NCBI RefSeq assembly: GCF_018143015.1 | Contig: NC_054741.1 | Coordinates: 62,493,197-62,557,196, forward strand | Origin: Lytechinus variegatus | Taxonomy: Eukaryota > Echinodermata > Echinoidea > Temnopleuroida > Toxopneustidae | Direction: 5' to 3' | Length of the DNA: 64,000 nt | Shown: piece after piece, positions 11,786 to 23,800 of the stretch | How positions within the stretch are numbered: the first letter of the stretch is position 1 | Layout of the letters: every line of letters starts with the position of its first letter | The notes under the pieces: model-generated | Database searches by the model: none | Seen by the model: the letters and a program-made list of their open reading frames with translations, nothing else | What the model was told of the DNA's origin: nothing | Program-made: the position numbers and the translations under genes

Positions 11786-12072
11786 CATTAGCGTACCTAT
11801 AAGGGGGGGGGGGCGAGGGGGCAGACTGCCCCATCCCCGACGAGTGACAACCCATGCATGGGCTGTATCCCTGTCCCCCCCTGACGAGTCACAACTGATC
11901 CCTGACGAGCTCCTGAACTTGAAGACTTTTTTTTTGCTTAGTTGTCAATTTTTTCCTGGTACGAAATCCTTTATTTGTGGTTGAAGACCTTTTTTTTGCT
12001 TGTCAAATTTTTTGGCGGACTAATTTGCCTCCCCCCCCTGTGGAAAATCGGGAAATTCTAGGTACGCCACTG
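11786..12072. mobile_element. hAT-like MITE with near-perfect 8-bp TSD
   Basis: Ends read CATTAGCGTACCTATAAG on the left and CTAGGTACGCCACTG on the right. Flanking octamers are GGCCGACG (left) and GGCCGACA (right), seven of eight identical. The interior is filled by G and C runs and T-rich sequence without a protein. Confidence 0.75.
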
Positions 12073-12203
12073 GGCCGACATACCATTGTTTCAGCTATAC
12101 GGGCCGAATTGTTTTTTTTTTACTGAGGGTATAGGGGCAGCTCGATCAATTTACCCCCCAAAAATGGGCTATTTCATCTGGATCTTGAATAAAATGATAT
12201 ATA

Positions 12204-12355
12204 TTTTTGTCTGACAAGTTGTAAGATCCGACGACTTGGTTGGCTGAGAAGCACTCTTAAGATATGGTAACTATATCGGATAAAACAGACCGGGGAGCGT
12301 CCGGGGGGGGGGGAGCATTTCATGAAAGGACTTTGTCGGACGTTTTATCCGACAG
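12204..12355. mobile_element. MITE of the TCTGACAAGTTGT family
   Basis: This shares the blocks TTTTGTCTGACAAGTTGT, TTGGCTGAGAAGCA, GGTAACTATATCGGATAAAA and TTTCATGAAAGGACT with the elements at 35.9 and 51.6 kb. Here the right part is rearranged around a poly-G run near 12,303. Confidence 0.65.
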
Positions 12356-12479
12356 TAAAAAAAGTCTTCCTTCTAAATGATTGAGGTGCACATGATTTAA
12401 GTCACAAAAATTCAACAAGCTAGCAAAAAAAAAAGAAAAGATGGTCTTCACTTTTGTATGTCCACTACAAATATTTTAT

Positions 12480-12570
12480 GGCTCTGCTGTCTCGGGAAGG
12501 GGGGGGGGGGGTGCGGCACTGGCCGGATGTACCTGTGTCCCCTCCTCCTGGATCCGCCCCTTGTGATCTG
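12480..12570. repeat. Fragment with poly-G run and GGATCCGCCCC end
   Basis: A G run at 12,498-12,511 followed by CTCCTGGATCCGCCCC resembles the terminal module of the GGATCC-ended elements at 4.7-5.7 kb. It is too short to delimit. Confidence 0.35.
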
Positions 12571-12688
12571 CCCCAGTGTAACGTACCGTATCGAGTTACA
12601 AAATCAACATGTCGGGGACAGCAAGTTTTTGTCATCTAACTTGTATAAATCTGTATTTTTACCTTGTGATCCAGTTTTGAGTACCCAG

Positions 12689-12932
12689 CATTGGCGGCGG
12701 AAGCCAAACAAATTTGGAGGGGTCCACCTGAACTTTTTGGATGGACACAGGGAAAAATTTGACAAGCCAGAAACAAAAACAACAAAAAATGTTTTCAACC
12801 TACATTTTAGTAGGGGATCGCCAAATTTTTTTGACAAGCAAAAAAAAAAAGTTTATCCACACAAAATTTAAGGGGGGACCGTCCCCCACCTCAAATTTAT
12901 GGGTGGGGTGGTCCCCGCTTCCGCCGCCTATG
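12689..12932. mobile_element. hAT-type MITE with perfect 8-bp TSD
   Basis: The 244-bp element is flanked by GTACCCAG at 12,681-12,688 and again at 12,933-12,940. Its termini CATTGGCGGCGGAAGC and GCTTCCGCCGCCTATG are inverted repeats with a single mismatch. The 8-bp duplication is the hAT signature. Three overlapping short frames here are by-products of the element. Confidence 0.9.
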
Positions 12933-12940
12933 GTACCCAG

Positions 12941-13781
12941 TAAAAGTGTGTTAAAAAAAACATTAACAAAAACTAACCTCGGGGGCAGCACTCCCAACCG
13001 CCCCTATAGCCGGCCGGCAGCGCCAGCGCTTAGCTTAGCTTGCTCTGCGCTGCGCGCGCTGCGTATACAGAAAAATTAGGAATTGTCGACGCAAAAACTG
13101 TGCATGTCTCGAGCTGTGGTGGACAACAATAAAGTTACATTTCTTTCGATGTTCCAGTTTAGCTGAAAATGAATACATCAGAACAAGCATCGTTATTGCT
13201 GAAAAGACAGCTATTGGGTATGGTTTCATTACCGTAATTGTCGATTATTCATCATAGTTTAAAGTAGAAGATTTTTTTAATCCATGATGTTCGGTAATTA
13301 CGTTGTCGAAGAGGTTCGCAGCTGTGCACAATGTCAATACGTGCGAGTATCAATGAATGAACTGCTTCTAGTACAGCCAGCAACTGTGCTTCGCCTGCGC
13401 CCTCCCGTCTTGCGTAGCTGCTGCAGTGCCGGTGGTGTGTGTATCGAGTCGATGGATGTGCGCACCGTGTACGTCCTCGATCGTACCTGTGTGATCAAGT
13501 GTTTTTCTTTGTTCAGTTTTAAAAGGGTCTTTAAAACGTATGATAATGGTAGTTTCTTGAAATTTATTTGAAATCAGTTATCCTGATAAGATAATTATGG
13601 GACTCTCAAGTCTATTTGTGGAGTAAGCTGCACAGAATTTGACATGCTATTGTTAAGCTAATTTTGCTATATTATTAAAATGTCTTCTCAAAATGAAATT
13701 TGCATCAATGTTTGTTGAATAGGCCTAGGCCCCTATATTTGTCTATTTAATTTGGACCCCCTATCGCAGGCATACCTTTTG
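12941..13781. other. Unannotated non-coding stretch, partly CpG-rich
   Basis: A GC-rich patch (about 13,000-13,065) and mixed sequence to 13,570 contain frames such as 13,284-13,571 (+) that show no recognisable domain. No splice-flanked coding exon could be supported. Confidence 0.35.
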
Positions 13782-14332
13782 CCCGGGGGGGCCACTTACA
13801 TTGACGAGTGGATACCATGCGCGACCAAAAAAACACGTAAAAAGGATGTCCTTTTCACGATAGGGCACGTTACGTACGTAACGTGAAAAGGGTGTCAAAA
13901 ACACAAAAATAATGAAAAAAGGGTATCCATTTCGCTAGTAAAATTACGTGTTTAGGGTCAAATTTGCGGGAATGATAAAACAAAATTAAAATGTTTTATA
14001 AAGGATGTCCTTTTTGCCCCAACACTACGTGTTTAGAGTCCTATTTGCGCGAGGTGTAGAAGGTGGGGTCGTACTAAACCAAATAAGGTAAAGCCGACAA
14101 CCAAAGGACCCGTAACAATAAAACATTCCTTTACTTGTTTAGGGGTTCATTTCAGGAAATATTTGCCAAGAGTATCGTTTTGTTTCCAATACTTGTTAAG
14201 GGTAGGGTTTCACACGTCAATACTTGTTAAGGGGTGCATTTTCAGAATATGGATATTACGTGTTTAGGGTGCTTTTCGAGACCCCATGGTCGCGCATGGT
14301 ATCCACTCGTGAATGGAAGTGGCCCCCCCGGG
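13782..14332. mobile_element. Long-TIR MITE (CCCGGGGGGGCC family)
   Basis: The left end carries CCCGGGGGGGCCACTTACAT, then GAGTGGATACCATGCGCGACC. The right end mirrors these with GGTCGCGCATGGTATCCACTC and GTGGCCCCCCCGGG. Arms are about 45 bp. The interior has spaced ACGTGTTTAGGGT/ACTTGTTAAGGGT motifs. A related copy lies at about 60,083-60,620. No protein is encoded. Confidence 0.85.
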
Positions 14333-14339
14333 ACCTTTT

Positions 14340-15230
14340 GTTCGCTAACTTCAGTCCATGTAAAAGCTATGGTACGGTGAAGCCAACGCGCCGACAGCTA
14401 ACGATCAACGAACCTAACAGTAACACTGTCTCCTTGGAATAAAATTTTTGATTTTACATCACATATTTTGCCAAGCTGTTATATTCTTCATTGGTCGCTT
14501 TACATTCTTGCACTCTGTTTCCCCAATCAAAGTGGGGAATTAAGCACTAATCAAGGAGGGTGAGGTAGCTCACCCTTTTCCCAGAGACGCTGTATTTAAC
14601 TTACCTCCACTATTATGAGTCCTACGTCATAAAGTCTTTGGTCTATTGAGGGAGGGGATACTGCGAAGCTAGACAAAGTTTTGGCAGAGTATATCCTGCC
14701 CGAAATAGACTAATTTTGTGGTCTAGATGTAGGCTTTATACTTGAGCTGCTTAAAGGGATTACTTCTTCAAGGTGGCTGATATTTTTTTTTCTTTATTTA
14801 TATAGAGCCACATCTCATTACATTTCTTGAGATGTTCTCTAACTTTCTGACATCCAGTCACTGAATTTTCATAAGTGTTCAAAAAAACATTTTTAAAAGA
14901 AGTATGCAACCATTGGCATAGCAGAGAGAGGGCGCTAGATGTCTGAAAAATCAAGCTTTGAATTTTTACGAAGAAGTACTTAGCCCCAAACCGGTCATGT
15001 CTTGTGGCAAATTGTGAACTTGATTGTATTTCATGAAAATTGGTCAAAGCGGGTGGCAGCACGCCAGTTTTAATTGTAGGATTGGGGGGGGGTTGGGTGT
15101 TTTTGAAGCCTTCTTTTTTATCTTTAGATTACACGAAAAATATGAATCTAATAGTTGTAATCATCTTCTATTTTGTTCTCTATAATATTTTCTAACATTT
15201 TGTACTAAGAATTGATGAAACTTTGCTTGT
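14340..15230. other. Unannotated non-coding stretch
   Basis: No supported gene. The frame at 14,760-15,062 (-) spans ordinary AT-rich sequence and has no recognisable motif. A short palindromic pair CCCCAATCAAAGTGGGG sits near 14,521. Confidence 0.35.
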
Positions 15231-15232
15231 AT

Positions 15233-16345
15233 TTTTTGTCTCACCTGCGAAGCAAAGTGAGACTATAGGCGCCGCTTTTCCGACGGCGACGGCGGCGGCG
15301 GCAGCGTCAACATCAAATCTTAACCTGAGGTTAAGTTTTTGAAATGATGTCATAACTTATAAAGTATATGGACCTAGTTAATAAAACTTGGCCATAAGGT
15401 TAATCAAGTATTACTGAACATCCTATCAGAGTTTCATGTCACATGACCAAGGTCAAAGGTCATTTAGGGTCAATGAACTTAGACCATGTTGGAGGAATCA
15501 ACATCGAAATCTTAACCTGAGGTTAAGTTTTTGAAATGTCATCATAACTTAGAAAATATATGGACCTAGTTCATGAAACTTGGACATAAGGTTAATCAAG
15601 TATCACTGAACATCCTGCATGAGTTTCACGTCACATGACCAAGGTCAAAGGTCATTTAGGGTCAATGAACTTTGGCCGAATTGGGGATATCTGTTGAATT
15701 CCCATCATAACTTTGAAAATATATGGACCTAGTTCATGAAACTTGGACATAAGGTTAATCAAGTATCACTGAACATCCTGCATGAGTTTCACGTCACATG
15801 ACCAAGGTCAAAGGTCATTTAGGGTCAATGAACTTTGGCCGAATTGGGGATATCTGTTGAATTCCCATCATAACTTTGAAAGTTTATGGATCTGATTCAT
15901 GAAACTTGGACATAATAGTAATCAAGTATCACAGAACATCCTGTGCGCGTTTCAGGTCTCATGATTAAGGTCAAAGGTCAATGAACTTTGGCCGAATCGG
16001 GGGTATCTGTTGAATTACCATCATAAGTTTGAAAGTTTGTTGGTCTAGTTCATTAAACTTGGACATTAGAGTAATCAAGTATCACTGAACATCCTGTTCG
16101 AGTTTCAGGTCACATGATCAAGGTCAAAGGTCATGTAAGGTTAATGAACTTTGGCCATGTTGGGGTTTTTTGTTGAATAACCATCATATCTCTGTAAGTT
16201 TATTGGTCTAGTTCATAAAAAAGGGAAATAAGAGTAACCATGTATCACTGAACATCTTGTGTGAGTTAGAGTAGTATTCAAAGTGAGCACTGCTGCTATA
16301 TTGAACCGCGTGATGCAGGTGAGACGGCCAGAGGCATTCCACTTG
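15233..16345 (-). repeat. DR1-bearing interspersed repeat, full-length copy
   Basis: A full-length copy in reverse orientation. It begins TTTTTGTCTCACCTGCG, passes through the GGCGCCGC module, and ends GCATTCCACTTGT. The GTCTCACCTGC motif near one end and GCAGGTGAGAC near the other form short subterminal inverted repeats. Perfect AGGTCAAAGGTCA sites lie at 15450, 15642, 15805, 15968 and 16121, spaced about 153-192 bp. No open frame is conserved across copies. Confidence 0.9.
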
Positions 16346-16904
16346 TATTTTTTTCCAAATGACTTTCTAAAATTGATCGTCCGGACACACAACAACTGGG
16401 TATACAATAAGAAACCCAGCTGCATAGATAAATATCATATACTTTAAAAACCTTCTGATGAATAAAAGGAAGATCTGTATGTGCATGCTAATTCACATTA
16501 CACCTTGTTCTTATTACCCTTTTTTGGACAAGGAATAATTTGGCAAGTGTAAAATTATTAATATAATGAATGATTAGAGTGGAAATAAATGCAAAATCAA
16601 TAAACACATACACAGTAGAGGAAGGATAGATTTCAAATTACGAATTGCACAAATAAAACAATGGCAATATTTGTAGACATGGTTTTACAAAGCTCATTAA
16701 TATGGGTCTCCCATAGTGCTGTAGCCGAACTGCCGAACCGAACGGATGTTCGCCGAACTTAGCACTTCCGAACCGTACTGAACCGAACGCAAAGGCCTGG
16801 TTTGGTGGTTCAGTAAAAAAAAATTCACATTAAATTTAACATGAAATATGAATAATAAAAGGACTGCATAAATTTTAATATGAAATTGAAAATATTGGTT
16901 AGTG

Positions 16905-18399
16905 CAGGGCTCGACACTAGCGGCGGTCCGACGGTCCCAGACCGGTAAAAATCGCCGTCGGGCCAGTAGATTTTAAAAAATAGGAAGATTTACTGGTCCG
17001 ACATGACCAGTAAAAAATATCATTGTCGGGCCAGTAATTTTTCAAAAAAACAGCAAGATTTTAAGGGTCCGACATGACCAGTAATAAAAACCATTGTTGG
17101 GCCAATAAACTTTTCCAGAAATGGTCAAATTCACTGCATGAACATTTCCCCCGATAAATTCTGCCATTCACACACAGAATACACACAGAATGAATCGCAC
17201 GTAAGTGTTACTAGAGTAGATCAGTGTACATGTAGCCAGCCACGGCCATACTGTACACAACCCACATGGTAAATTCTCTACTGGCTGCGCGAACGAAGCT
17301 TGGCTAAACTCTGGCAGAAATCTCTCACAGAACTGTCAAAATTCACGGTTCATACTCATGAAAGGCTCTTATAATGTCCATATTCCCTAAAAATTTGAGT
17401 AACTCTGTCATCTGTAAGCAGTAAAAGGGTAAATTTTCACTTCTGTTTGGTTCAAACAGATCGGGTTTCGGGTGGTATCGTCTGAATACATATTAGCCCC
17501 ACATATGCATTTATGTGTGTGTTGATACACTTGGTTTCTGACTTTCGTAGCCAAAAAAGAAACATAAATTATTTATGATAATAGTTTTAGCTTTCTTCCT
17601 CTGTTTCCTTCCTTCCTTCTTTCCTCCCTTCTTTCCTCCCTTCTTTCCTTCCTTCTTTCCTTCCTTCTTTCCTTCCTTCTTTCCTTCCTTCTTTCCTTCC
17701 TTCTTTCCTTCCTTCCTCCCTCCCTCCCTCCCTCCCTCCCTCCCTTCCCTCCTTCCTTCCCTCCCTCCCTTCCCTCCTTCCTTCCCTCCCTCCCTCCCTT
17801 CCATCCATCCTTTCTTCTTTCCTTCCTTCCTTCTTTCCTTCCTTCTTTCCTTTCTTTCTTACTTTCCTTCCTTCTTTCCTTCCTTCTTTCCTTCCATCCT
17901 TTCTTTCTTACTTTCCTTCCTTCACTCCTTCCTTCTTTCCTTACTTCTTTCCTTCCTTCCTTCCTTCCTTCCTTCCTTCCTTCCTTCCATCCTTTCTTTC
18001 TTTCTTTCTTTCTTTCTTACTTTCCTTCCTTCCTTCACTCCTTCCTTCCTTCTTTCCTTACTTCTTTCCTTCCTTCCTTCTTTCCTTCCTTCCATCCTTT
18101 CTTTCTGACTTTCCTTCCTTCCTTCTTTCCTTCCTTTCCCTCCTTCTTTCTTTCTTTCTTACTTTCTTCGTTTCTGTCTTGCTTTCTATTTGTCCTTCAT
18201 TCCTTCGTTTTACGGGGGGGGGGGGGGGGGTCACGAAAGGCTAGAAAAATAAACTTGCGCCTTTTTTTAATGTTTTCTTTATTTTTTGGGACCAGTAGAT
18301 TTTAGGTTCGGACCAGTAAAAATTTGAAAAACTGGGTATCTACTGGTCCGACATGAATAGGTTGGACCAGTAGAAAAAATGGGTTAGTGTGGAGCCCTG
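16905..18399. mobile_element. Nested hAT-like element carrying a polypyrimidine tract
   Basis: Termini CAGGGCTCGACACTA and TAGTGTGGAGCCCTG are inverted repeats. GTTAGTG flanks both sides (16,898-16,904 and 18,400-18,406). Subterminal blocks of the GACCAGTA(G/A)ATTTT type recur near both ends (16,965-17,110 and 18,290-18,375). The centre holds a long CTTCC-type microsatellite. No transposase is visible. Confidence 0.75.
17590..18170. repeat. Polypyrimidine microsatellite (CTTC/CTTT/CCCT)n, ~580 bp
   Basis: Almost uninterrupted pyrimidine strand built of CCTT, CTTT and CCCT units. It generates a 177-codon F/L/P/S frame on the plus strand and G/K/E/R frames on the minus strand, which are composition artefacts rather than proteins. 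Long homopurine-homopyrimidine tracts can adopt triplex structures. Confidence 0.95.
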
Positions 18400-18409
18400 G
18401 TTAGTGATT

Positions 18410-19200
18410 GCACACAATAAGAATTCCACACAAAATATTTTTCAAATCCACTATTTAAGCTACAATCTCACTACGATTTAACTGTTGTCAACTTAAGAAT
18501 ATTTTATTAACATGAATATATTTTTTCTTCATAAAATGAGGGGAAATTTGAAGCTAATCTCGGTTTAAAAGTGTGGTTGAATTACGTCTTGCCGTAATCG
18601 GACCTATGTGTTTTGTATTAAATAAAGAAAAAAGACGACATAAATTCATTCCTCGTAAGTGACAAAGTATGACAGCTTCGGTCTCATCTTTGATTTTTTT
18701 TATCTGTCTCAATTTTTTTATAAACGTGAATCTATTTTTTTCTTTATAAATTGTGCGGACATTTTAAGCTAAACTCAGTTAAAAAGTGTAGTTGGATTAC
18801 GTATTGCTGTAATCGATCGTGATTGTTATCGGACGTACATGTAATTGTTTTGTATTTAATAAAAGAAAAAGACCTAAATTCATTCCTTGTGACTGACAAA
18901 GTAATGGTATAGTATATATATTTCACCTTCTGAAATTTCCATATTAATATAAAAGAAAAATAAGAGATGAAGGAATGAGGGTGAAAAAACAGAAACAATA
19001 AAAATTCATTTAACACATGTTCCCTGATAGTGTTCCGGAAATGGTTGATAAGGAAAGTTGAAACAGGAAGTCCAAACAACCTGCTCTCAGTTGCTATAAT
19101 GCTGGTAAAATTCATATTCCGAATTTGAAATGTCTTTCCATTGTCAATATTTTCTAAAAAGTGGTTTAATCTGGTCTATTACTGAAAATGAAATGATCAA
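18410..19200. other. Unannotated non-coding stretch with an internal near-duplication
   Basis: A ~150-bp block recurs: TAAACGTGAATCTATTTTTT to GTGTAGTTGGATTACGT (18,721-18,800) resembles 18,505-18,590, and both are followed by a TTTTGTATT.AATAAA segment. No gene is supported; the minus frame at 18,744-19,115 has no recognisable motif. Confidence 0.4.
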
Positions 19201-19205
19201 TTACC

Positions 19206-19252
19206 GTAAGTAACGGTGTATTAACCGCACCCGTGTATTAACCGCACCCCCA

Positions 19253-19284
<32 letters not shown>

Positions 19285-20010
19285 AAAATCTCACATTTAC
19301 ATGCATATTTGAGGTACAAAGAAACAAAATCTACGGTAAGTTTTTAAGATTTCAAAGTATCCAAAGAGATTACCGGTATGCAGAAATATGCTGTTCTTGA
19401 TCAATTCATCTACAAATGTTAGAAAGAAAGAACGGTCCCGACAAAATTGGCAACTTACACACTCGCTCACCTCACAGTCAGTGTACACATACTACACACA
19501 CAGCACTGCCATTACATTGCAAACTACGATACAGTACAAGTCATGCCAGTACATCTTATCAAATTATGATCTGTGTCTTCCCAGCGTAGGAGGAAGAAAC
19601 ATTCACATTTCTTGCATCACAATCTCACAATCACTTTCAGAAATTTGATGTCTTAGCATGAATTTTGGATACGGGATTATAGGAAGGTTCAAGAAACAAA
19701 GAAATTGGCATTTTTTCCAGTTGTTTTTTACGGCTTCGTGCCGTCTCTCTCGTGCGTAGTTTACATGGTATCTTATGAAAAGCAAACAGGAAGGAAAAAA
19801 AAGCTGGCGTGAAACGGGACTTTGAATAGCGCCAGCTTAAGTCGCACTATAACCACATTACAACGCAATCTTCCAAGCTCACTCAACTCTCGCTCAGCGG
19901 TGACAAAATATTACCGAGTATGCTTGGCGTCTCTTTTAAATTAGCCAGGGAACTTCACTACTTTGAATCGAGAATAAAGTCAAAATTAGTGTCATGAAGG
20001 TGGGTGCGTT
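19206..20010. repeat. Tentative element with TGTATTAACCGCACCC ends and A27 tract
   Basis: Two tandem copies of GTGTATTAACCGCACCC begin the stretch, followed by an A run at 19,263-19,288. A possible decayed inverse of the end lies near 20,000 (GGGTGCGTTTGTTATGG). The boundaries are uncertain. Confidence 0.3.
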
Positions 20011-20763
20011 TGTTATGGACAACATTTAAATATATTACAATAATCGCTTCCCATTACCCGCGGCTCATACCCCTCTAAACGAGAGGGGTATTCAATTATT
20101 CAATCTTAAAACGAAAGTAGAAATGACTCTTATTTACGTTATAGATTAAAATTAAAAAAAAGGAAGTTATGCAACAATTTTTCTAACCATTCTTTTTAGA
20201 AACAAAATTTATTATAGATATACGACCCATCTTTGAAGTGTTAACCTGCTTGCAGATTGGCGATCCTTTGTTAGTAAATCATTGTGGCATTTATTGCCGA
20301 ACCCCGAACCAAACCAAAGTTCGGAAAAAAAATCGCCAAACCCTGCCGAACCGAACCCGACCATGTGGCCTGACTTGCGGCACTAGTTTTCCATGTCAAT
20401 TTTTTTATCCTTATGCAAACCAAGATATTAATAATCAAAGCTACTTTTGGCAATTATAACATCATTGAAGATAATGCTGTAGAAGTGTTTCTTACAGCTT
20501 CTGATCGCGAATTTAACAACCTGTGAAAATGTTGTAACCCCCTCAATTCGCAAAAAAATTCTGTACATAAAAATAACAGCTTGTACAGTAATCTTTTCAA
20601 CACTTTGAATTGTTGATTCATCCATCTCTTCATTGTCTTTTTGTTTAATCATATCTTGAAAGATTGAAATTCATCACTTTTGAATGAATGGAGCTTTTCT
20701 GCACTAACATCTGGATTTACTTGTTTGATTTCTAATTGATATCTTACCTTACTCTCTGTATAG

Positions 20764-20866
20764 ATTTAAATAAACAACCTGTGGGTGGATTTTCTGCTGG
20801 ACTTGTAGATGATGATGATCTTTTCAAATGGGAGGTGGTGGTCATAGGACCTCCTGATACATTCTA
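20764..20866 (+). CDS. UBE2G1: UBE2G1 exon with FSAGLVDDDDLFKWEVVVIG segment
   Basis: The acceptor CTGTATAG precedes 20,764 and the donor A|GTAAGTG follows 20,866. The first codon needs one base from the upstream exon (N+AT; G would give Asp where vertebrates have Glu). It encodes 33 full codons ending GPPDTF, then TA that joins T of the next exon to make Tyr. It covers the first helix end and beta strands 1-2 of the UBC fold. Confidence 0.95.
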
Positions 20867-23800
20867 GTAAGTGAAGTTTACCCATTACGTGCTTGAGAAT
20901 TTTAAAGATTAAAACTAACCTCTTTAATTCATTTTATCAATGATTTTCTTTAACTTGTAATTTTGTTTGCCCCCCCCTCACTTATGTGCTTGAGCATCTT
21001 TTGCGAGATGAATATGGTGCCTAACAAATTGCATATATTTTTATTATTATTATGACTTGTGGTTGCTTTCAGATAAATTGCATTTCATTCATTGAAAGTG
21101 GTCTCATATTGTTCAAGTTCCATTGAAATGTCTATATGATACATCATTTGACATTTGGCACACTATTAAGTCTGGTGTCATTTTAGTTCATATAACTCAT
21201 ATTTCACATATCAAGGGTCTCTGTCTAAGCAGTGCAGGGCTTTTTTTTTTACTTATTGCACAGGTGTTAGAGTGTTAAACAACATGGATCAGAAAAAAAA
21301 ATACACATGTTCGCTACTGCTCATGTCAGTATTGGAAAAGTAGTACTTCAAGGAGAAGCGCATCATCATGCGCGGTGAATGCATTGATATATCGATGGGT
21401 GAATGCTGCTAGCACTGACTTATTGCTGCTGGCTTGTTGTTTGGATGCATTCTTTTATAGTTTAATGTGTTGCTAAGCTGAATAAACCATTTACTTGCGC
21501 CAATTACTGTGGATAAATTCTATCTTCGGGTGAGCTTTACACTCGTGACTTTGGCTGGACCCATTTTATTTCAAGTTATCATGTTTGGCATGTCTTGGGA
21601 AACCTTTCCTGTGAAAAATAAAACATGCATTTCATGGACATTTGAGTCAAAAGCGGATATGGAATCTTAAGTGATAATGTTATGATATTACATTCCTCAT
21701 ACCTAAATGTATTTATTTTTCTTTCTTGACAGTGAGGGTGGATACTTCAGAGCAAATTTAAATTTTCCCAAGGATTACCCGCAGAAGCCACCTAAAATGA
21801 AATTTATCTCAGAGATTTGGCATCCGAATAGTAAGTATATATGTTAAGAGTGAAAGGGGAAGGGGGTATCATAGATTAATTTTTGGATGGTGGCTTTGGT
21901 ATGATACTCTTGCATTGATGAAAGCATAATTAGCAGGTGGGTCTTTCATAAAGCTCTTCGTAAGTGAAGAGCGACTTTAAGAAAGACTGGTGATCCTTTC
22001 TTATGGTATTACCATTAAATCTTCATTTATATAAAAGGTTCACCAGTTGTTCCTATAGTTACTCTTAACTTACATGTATTAACAGCTTTATGAAGCTGCT
22101 CCAGGGTTTTTATCTTGCCTGCATAGCAGAGCAAGACTAAAGGCACCACTTCTCCGGCGGTGGCGGCAGGGTTGTCAACATAACTAAGGAAGTATGTGGA
22201 CCTAGTTCATGAAATGTGGACATAAGGTAATCAAGAATCGGTGTTCATCTTTCATGAGTTTCAGGTCCCACGGTGAAGGTCAAAGGGTCAATGAACTTTT
22301 ACCATGTTTGGATTACCAACATTGAAATTGTAACCAAGGTTCAATTTTGAATTTCCTCATAATTTAGAAAGTATGTGGCCCTATTTCATGAAACTTTGAC
22401 ATAAGGTAATCAAATATCACTTATCATCTTTCATGAGTTTCATGTCACATGACCAGGGTCAAAGGGCATTAACCCTAATTCTCCCGGGGGGGGGGGCCAT
22501 AATGGCCCCCCCTCAACAATTTTCGCGATATATGTGCTGCGCGAAATTTTTTCACCTCGCAGCTCACTGACTTTTTACATTCAAGTCTCAAGTAAATTTT
22601 GAGACCAAAGTTGTGAAGCCCGGGTACGCGGTTACGACATTACGCAACATTATGCAAGTGCATGTCAGACCCAAAATTGGTCATAAATGTGATTTTATGT
22701 ACAAATCCAATGCAAATTGCGTATTTAGCCAAAATTCATAAATGTATCATTATTTCTACTTTTACTGATTAAACTTAATTAATTTTGCCTTGTTTATGAT
22801 CAGAATTATGTCTGGAACAATTTCCATTGAAAAAACAATAAAAAACAAAAAGTAAAAAAACAACGAAATACATAAGAAATTCATAAAACAATAAAATACA
22901 TAAGAAATTTATTTCCAAACCAAAGTTTTTTTGAATTACGATTGTTAAGAATGCTACAAAGAAAATTTTTACCAAAAATTAGCATTCTAGGAGCTTTATT
23001 TAGTCAGAGCAAAAAGTATGATTTATGCATAAATTAGCATAATTAATTCATATAAAATAAAATCCCATTATTTTGGAAAATCTTACCATACAGCCTTGTA
23101 GATTACATCGCACACTACCAGCGTGCAAATTTTTTCATCGCTCGTCGATAGACGGCCGAGATCTTAAGGGGGGGCCATAATGGCCCCCCCCCGGGAATGA
23201 CAAGAATCAAAATACCCCGGGAGATTTAGGGTTAAGGGTCAAATATTTTTGACCATGTTGGGTATTCTTTTTCGATGTCATAACTTTGAAAGTAAATGGA
23301 TCTATTACCTGAAGCTTCGACATAAGGGTAATCACGTATACATTATCATTTTTCATGAGGTCAAAGGTCATATAGGGTCAGAGAACTTATTATTTTATTG
23401 TTGTATAAATAGCATTATTTGTGAATAGTAATTCATCTTAGTTGTTTTAAAAGTCAGCACTGCTGCTATATTGAATTGTGTAATGCAGTCGAGACTGCCG
23501 GAGGCATGTCACTTGTTTGAAATGTCATGTCAAGGCCCAAGTCATGAAACTTGGACAAAGGGTAATCAAGGTATCACTGATAATCTTATATGAGTTTTAT
23601 TCCATAAAGGTCAAAGGTCTTTTAGGGTCAATGAACTTTGACAATGTGGGGTATGAACATTGAAATCTAATGAAGGTTACGTTTTAGAATGTCATAACTC
23701 TTATATTAAACCCTAACTTACCTGGGCTATTTTGTGAGCTTTAAGTCGGGGGGGGGGGGCTTTTAAGTGACAAAAATTTGCATGAAGGTAGAGAATAACA

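Larger units (their letters stand above)
16714..20385. mobile_element. Possible larger hAT-like element, interrupted by nested insertions
   Basis: The left end TAGTGCTGTAGCCGAACTGC and the right end, read inversely as TAGTGCCGCAAGTCAGGCC, are partly inverted. Both are followed by GCCGAACCGAAC-type blocks near 16,730 and 20,345. Flanking octamers GTCTCCCA and GTTTTCCA match at six of eight positions. It would contain the nested element at 16,905-18,399. Ends are diverged, so this is tentative. Confidence 0.4.

Noticed and set aside
17511-18108. Long frames on both strands (F/L/P/S-rich plus, G/K/E/R-rich minus)
   Set aside because: They are produced by the CTTC/CTTT/CCCT microsatellite, are open in several frames at once, and have no complex sequence.
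20271-20459. Small frames just upstream of the first UBE2G1 exon found
   Set aside because: They fall on the GCCGAACC-rich end of the tentative hAT-like element and do not resemble the UBE2G1 N-terminus.
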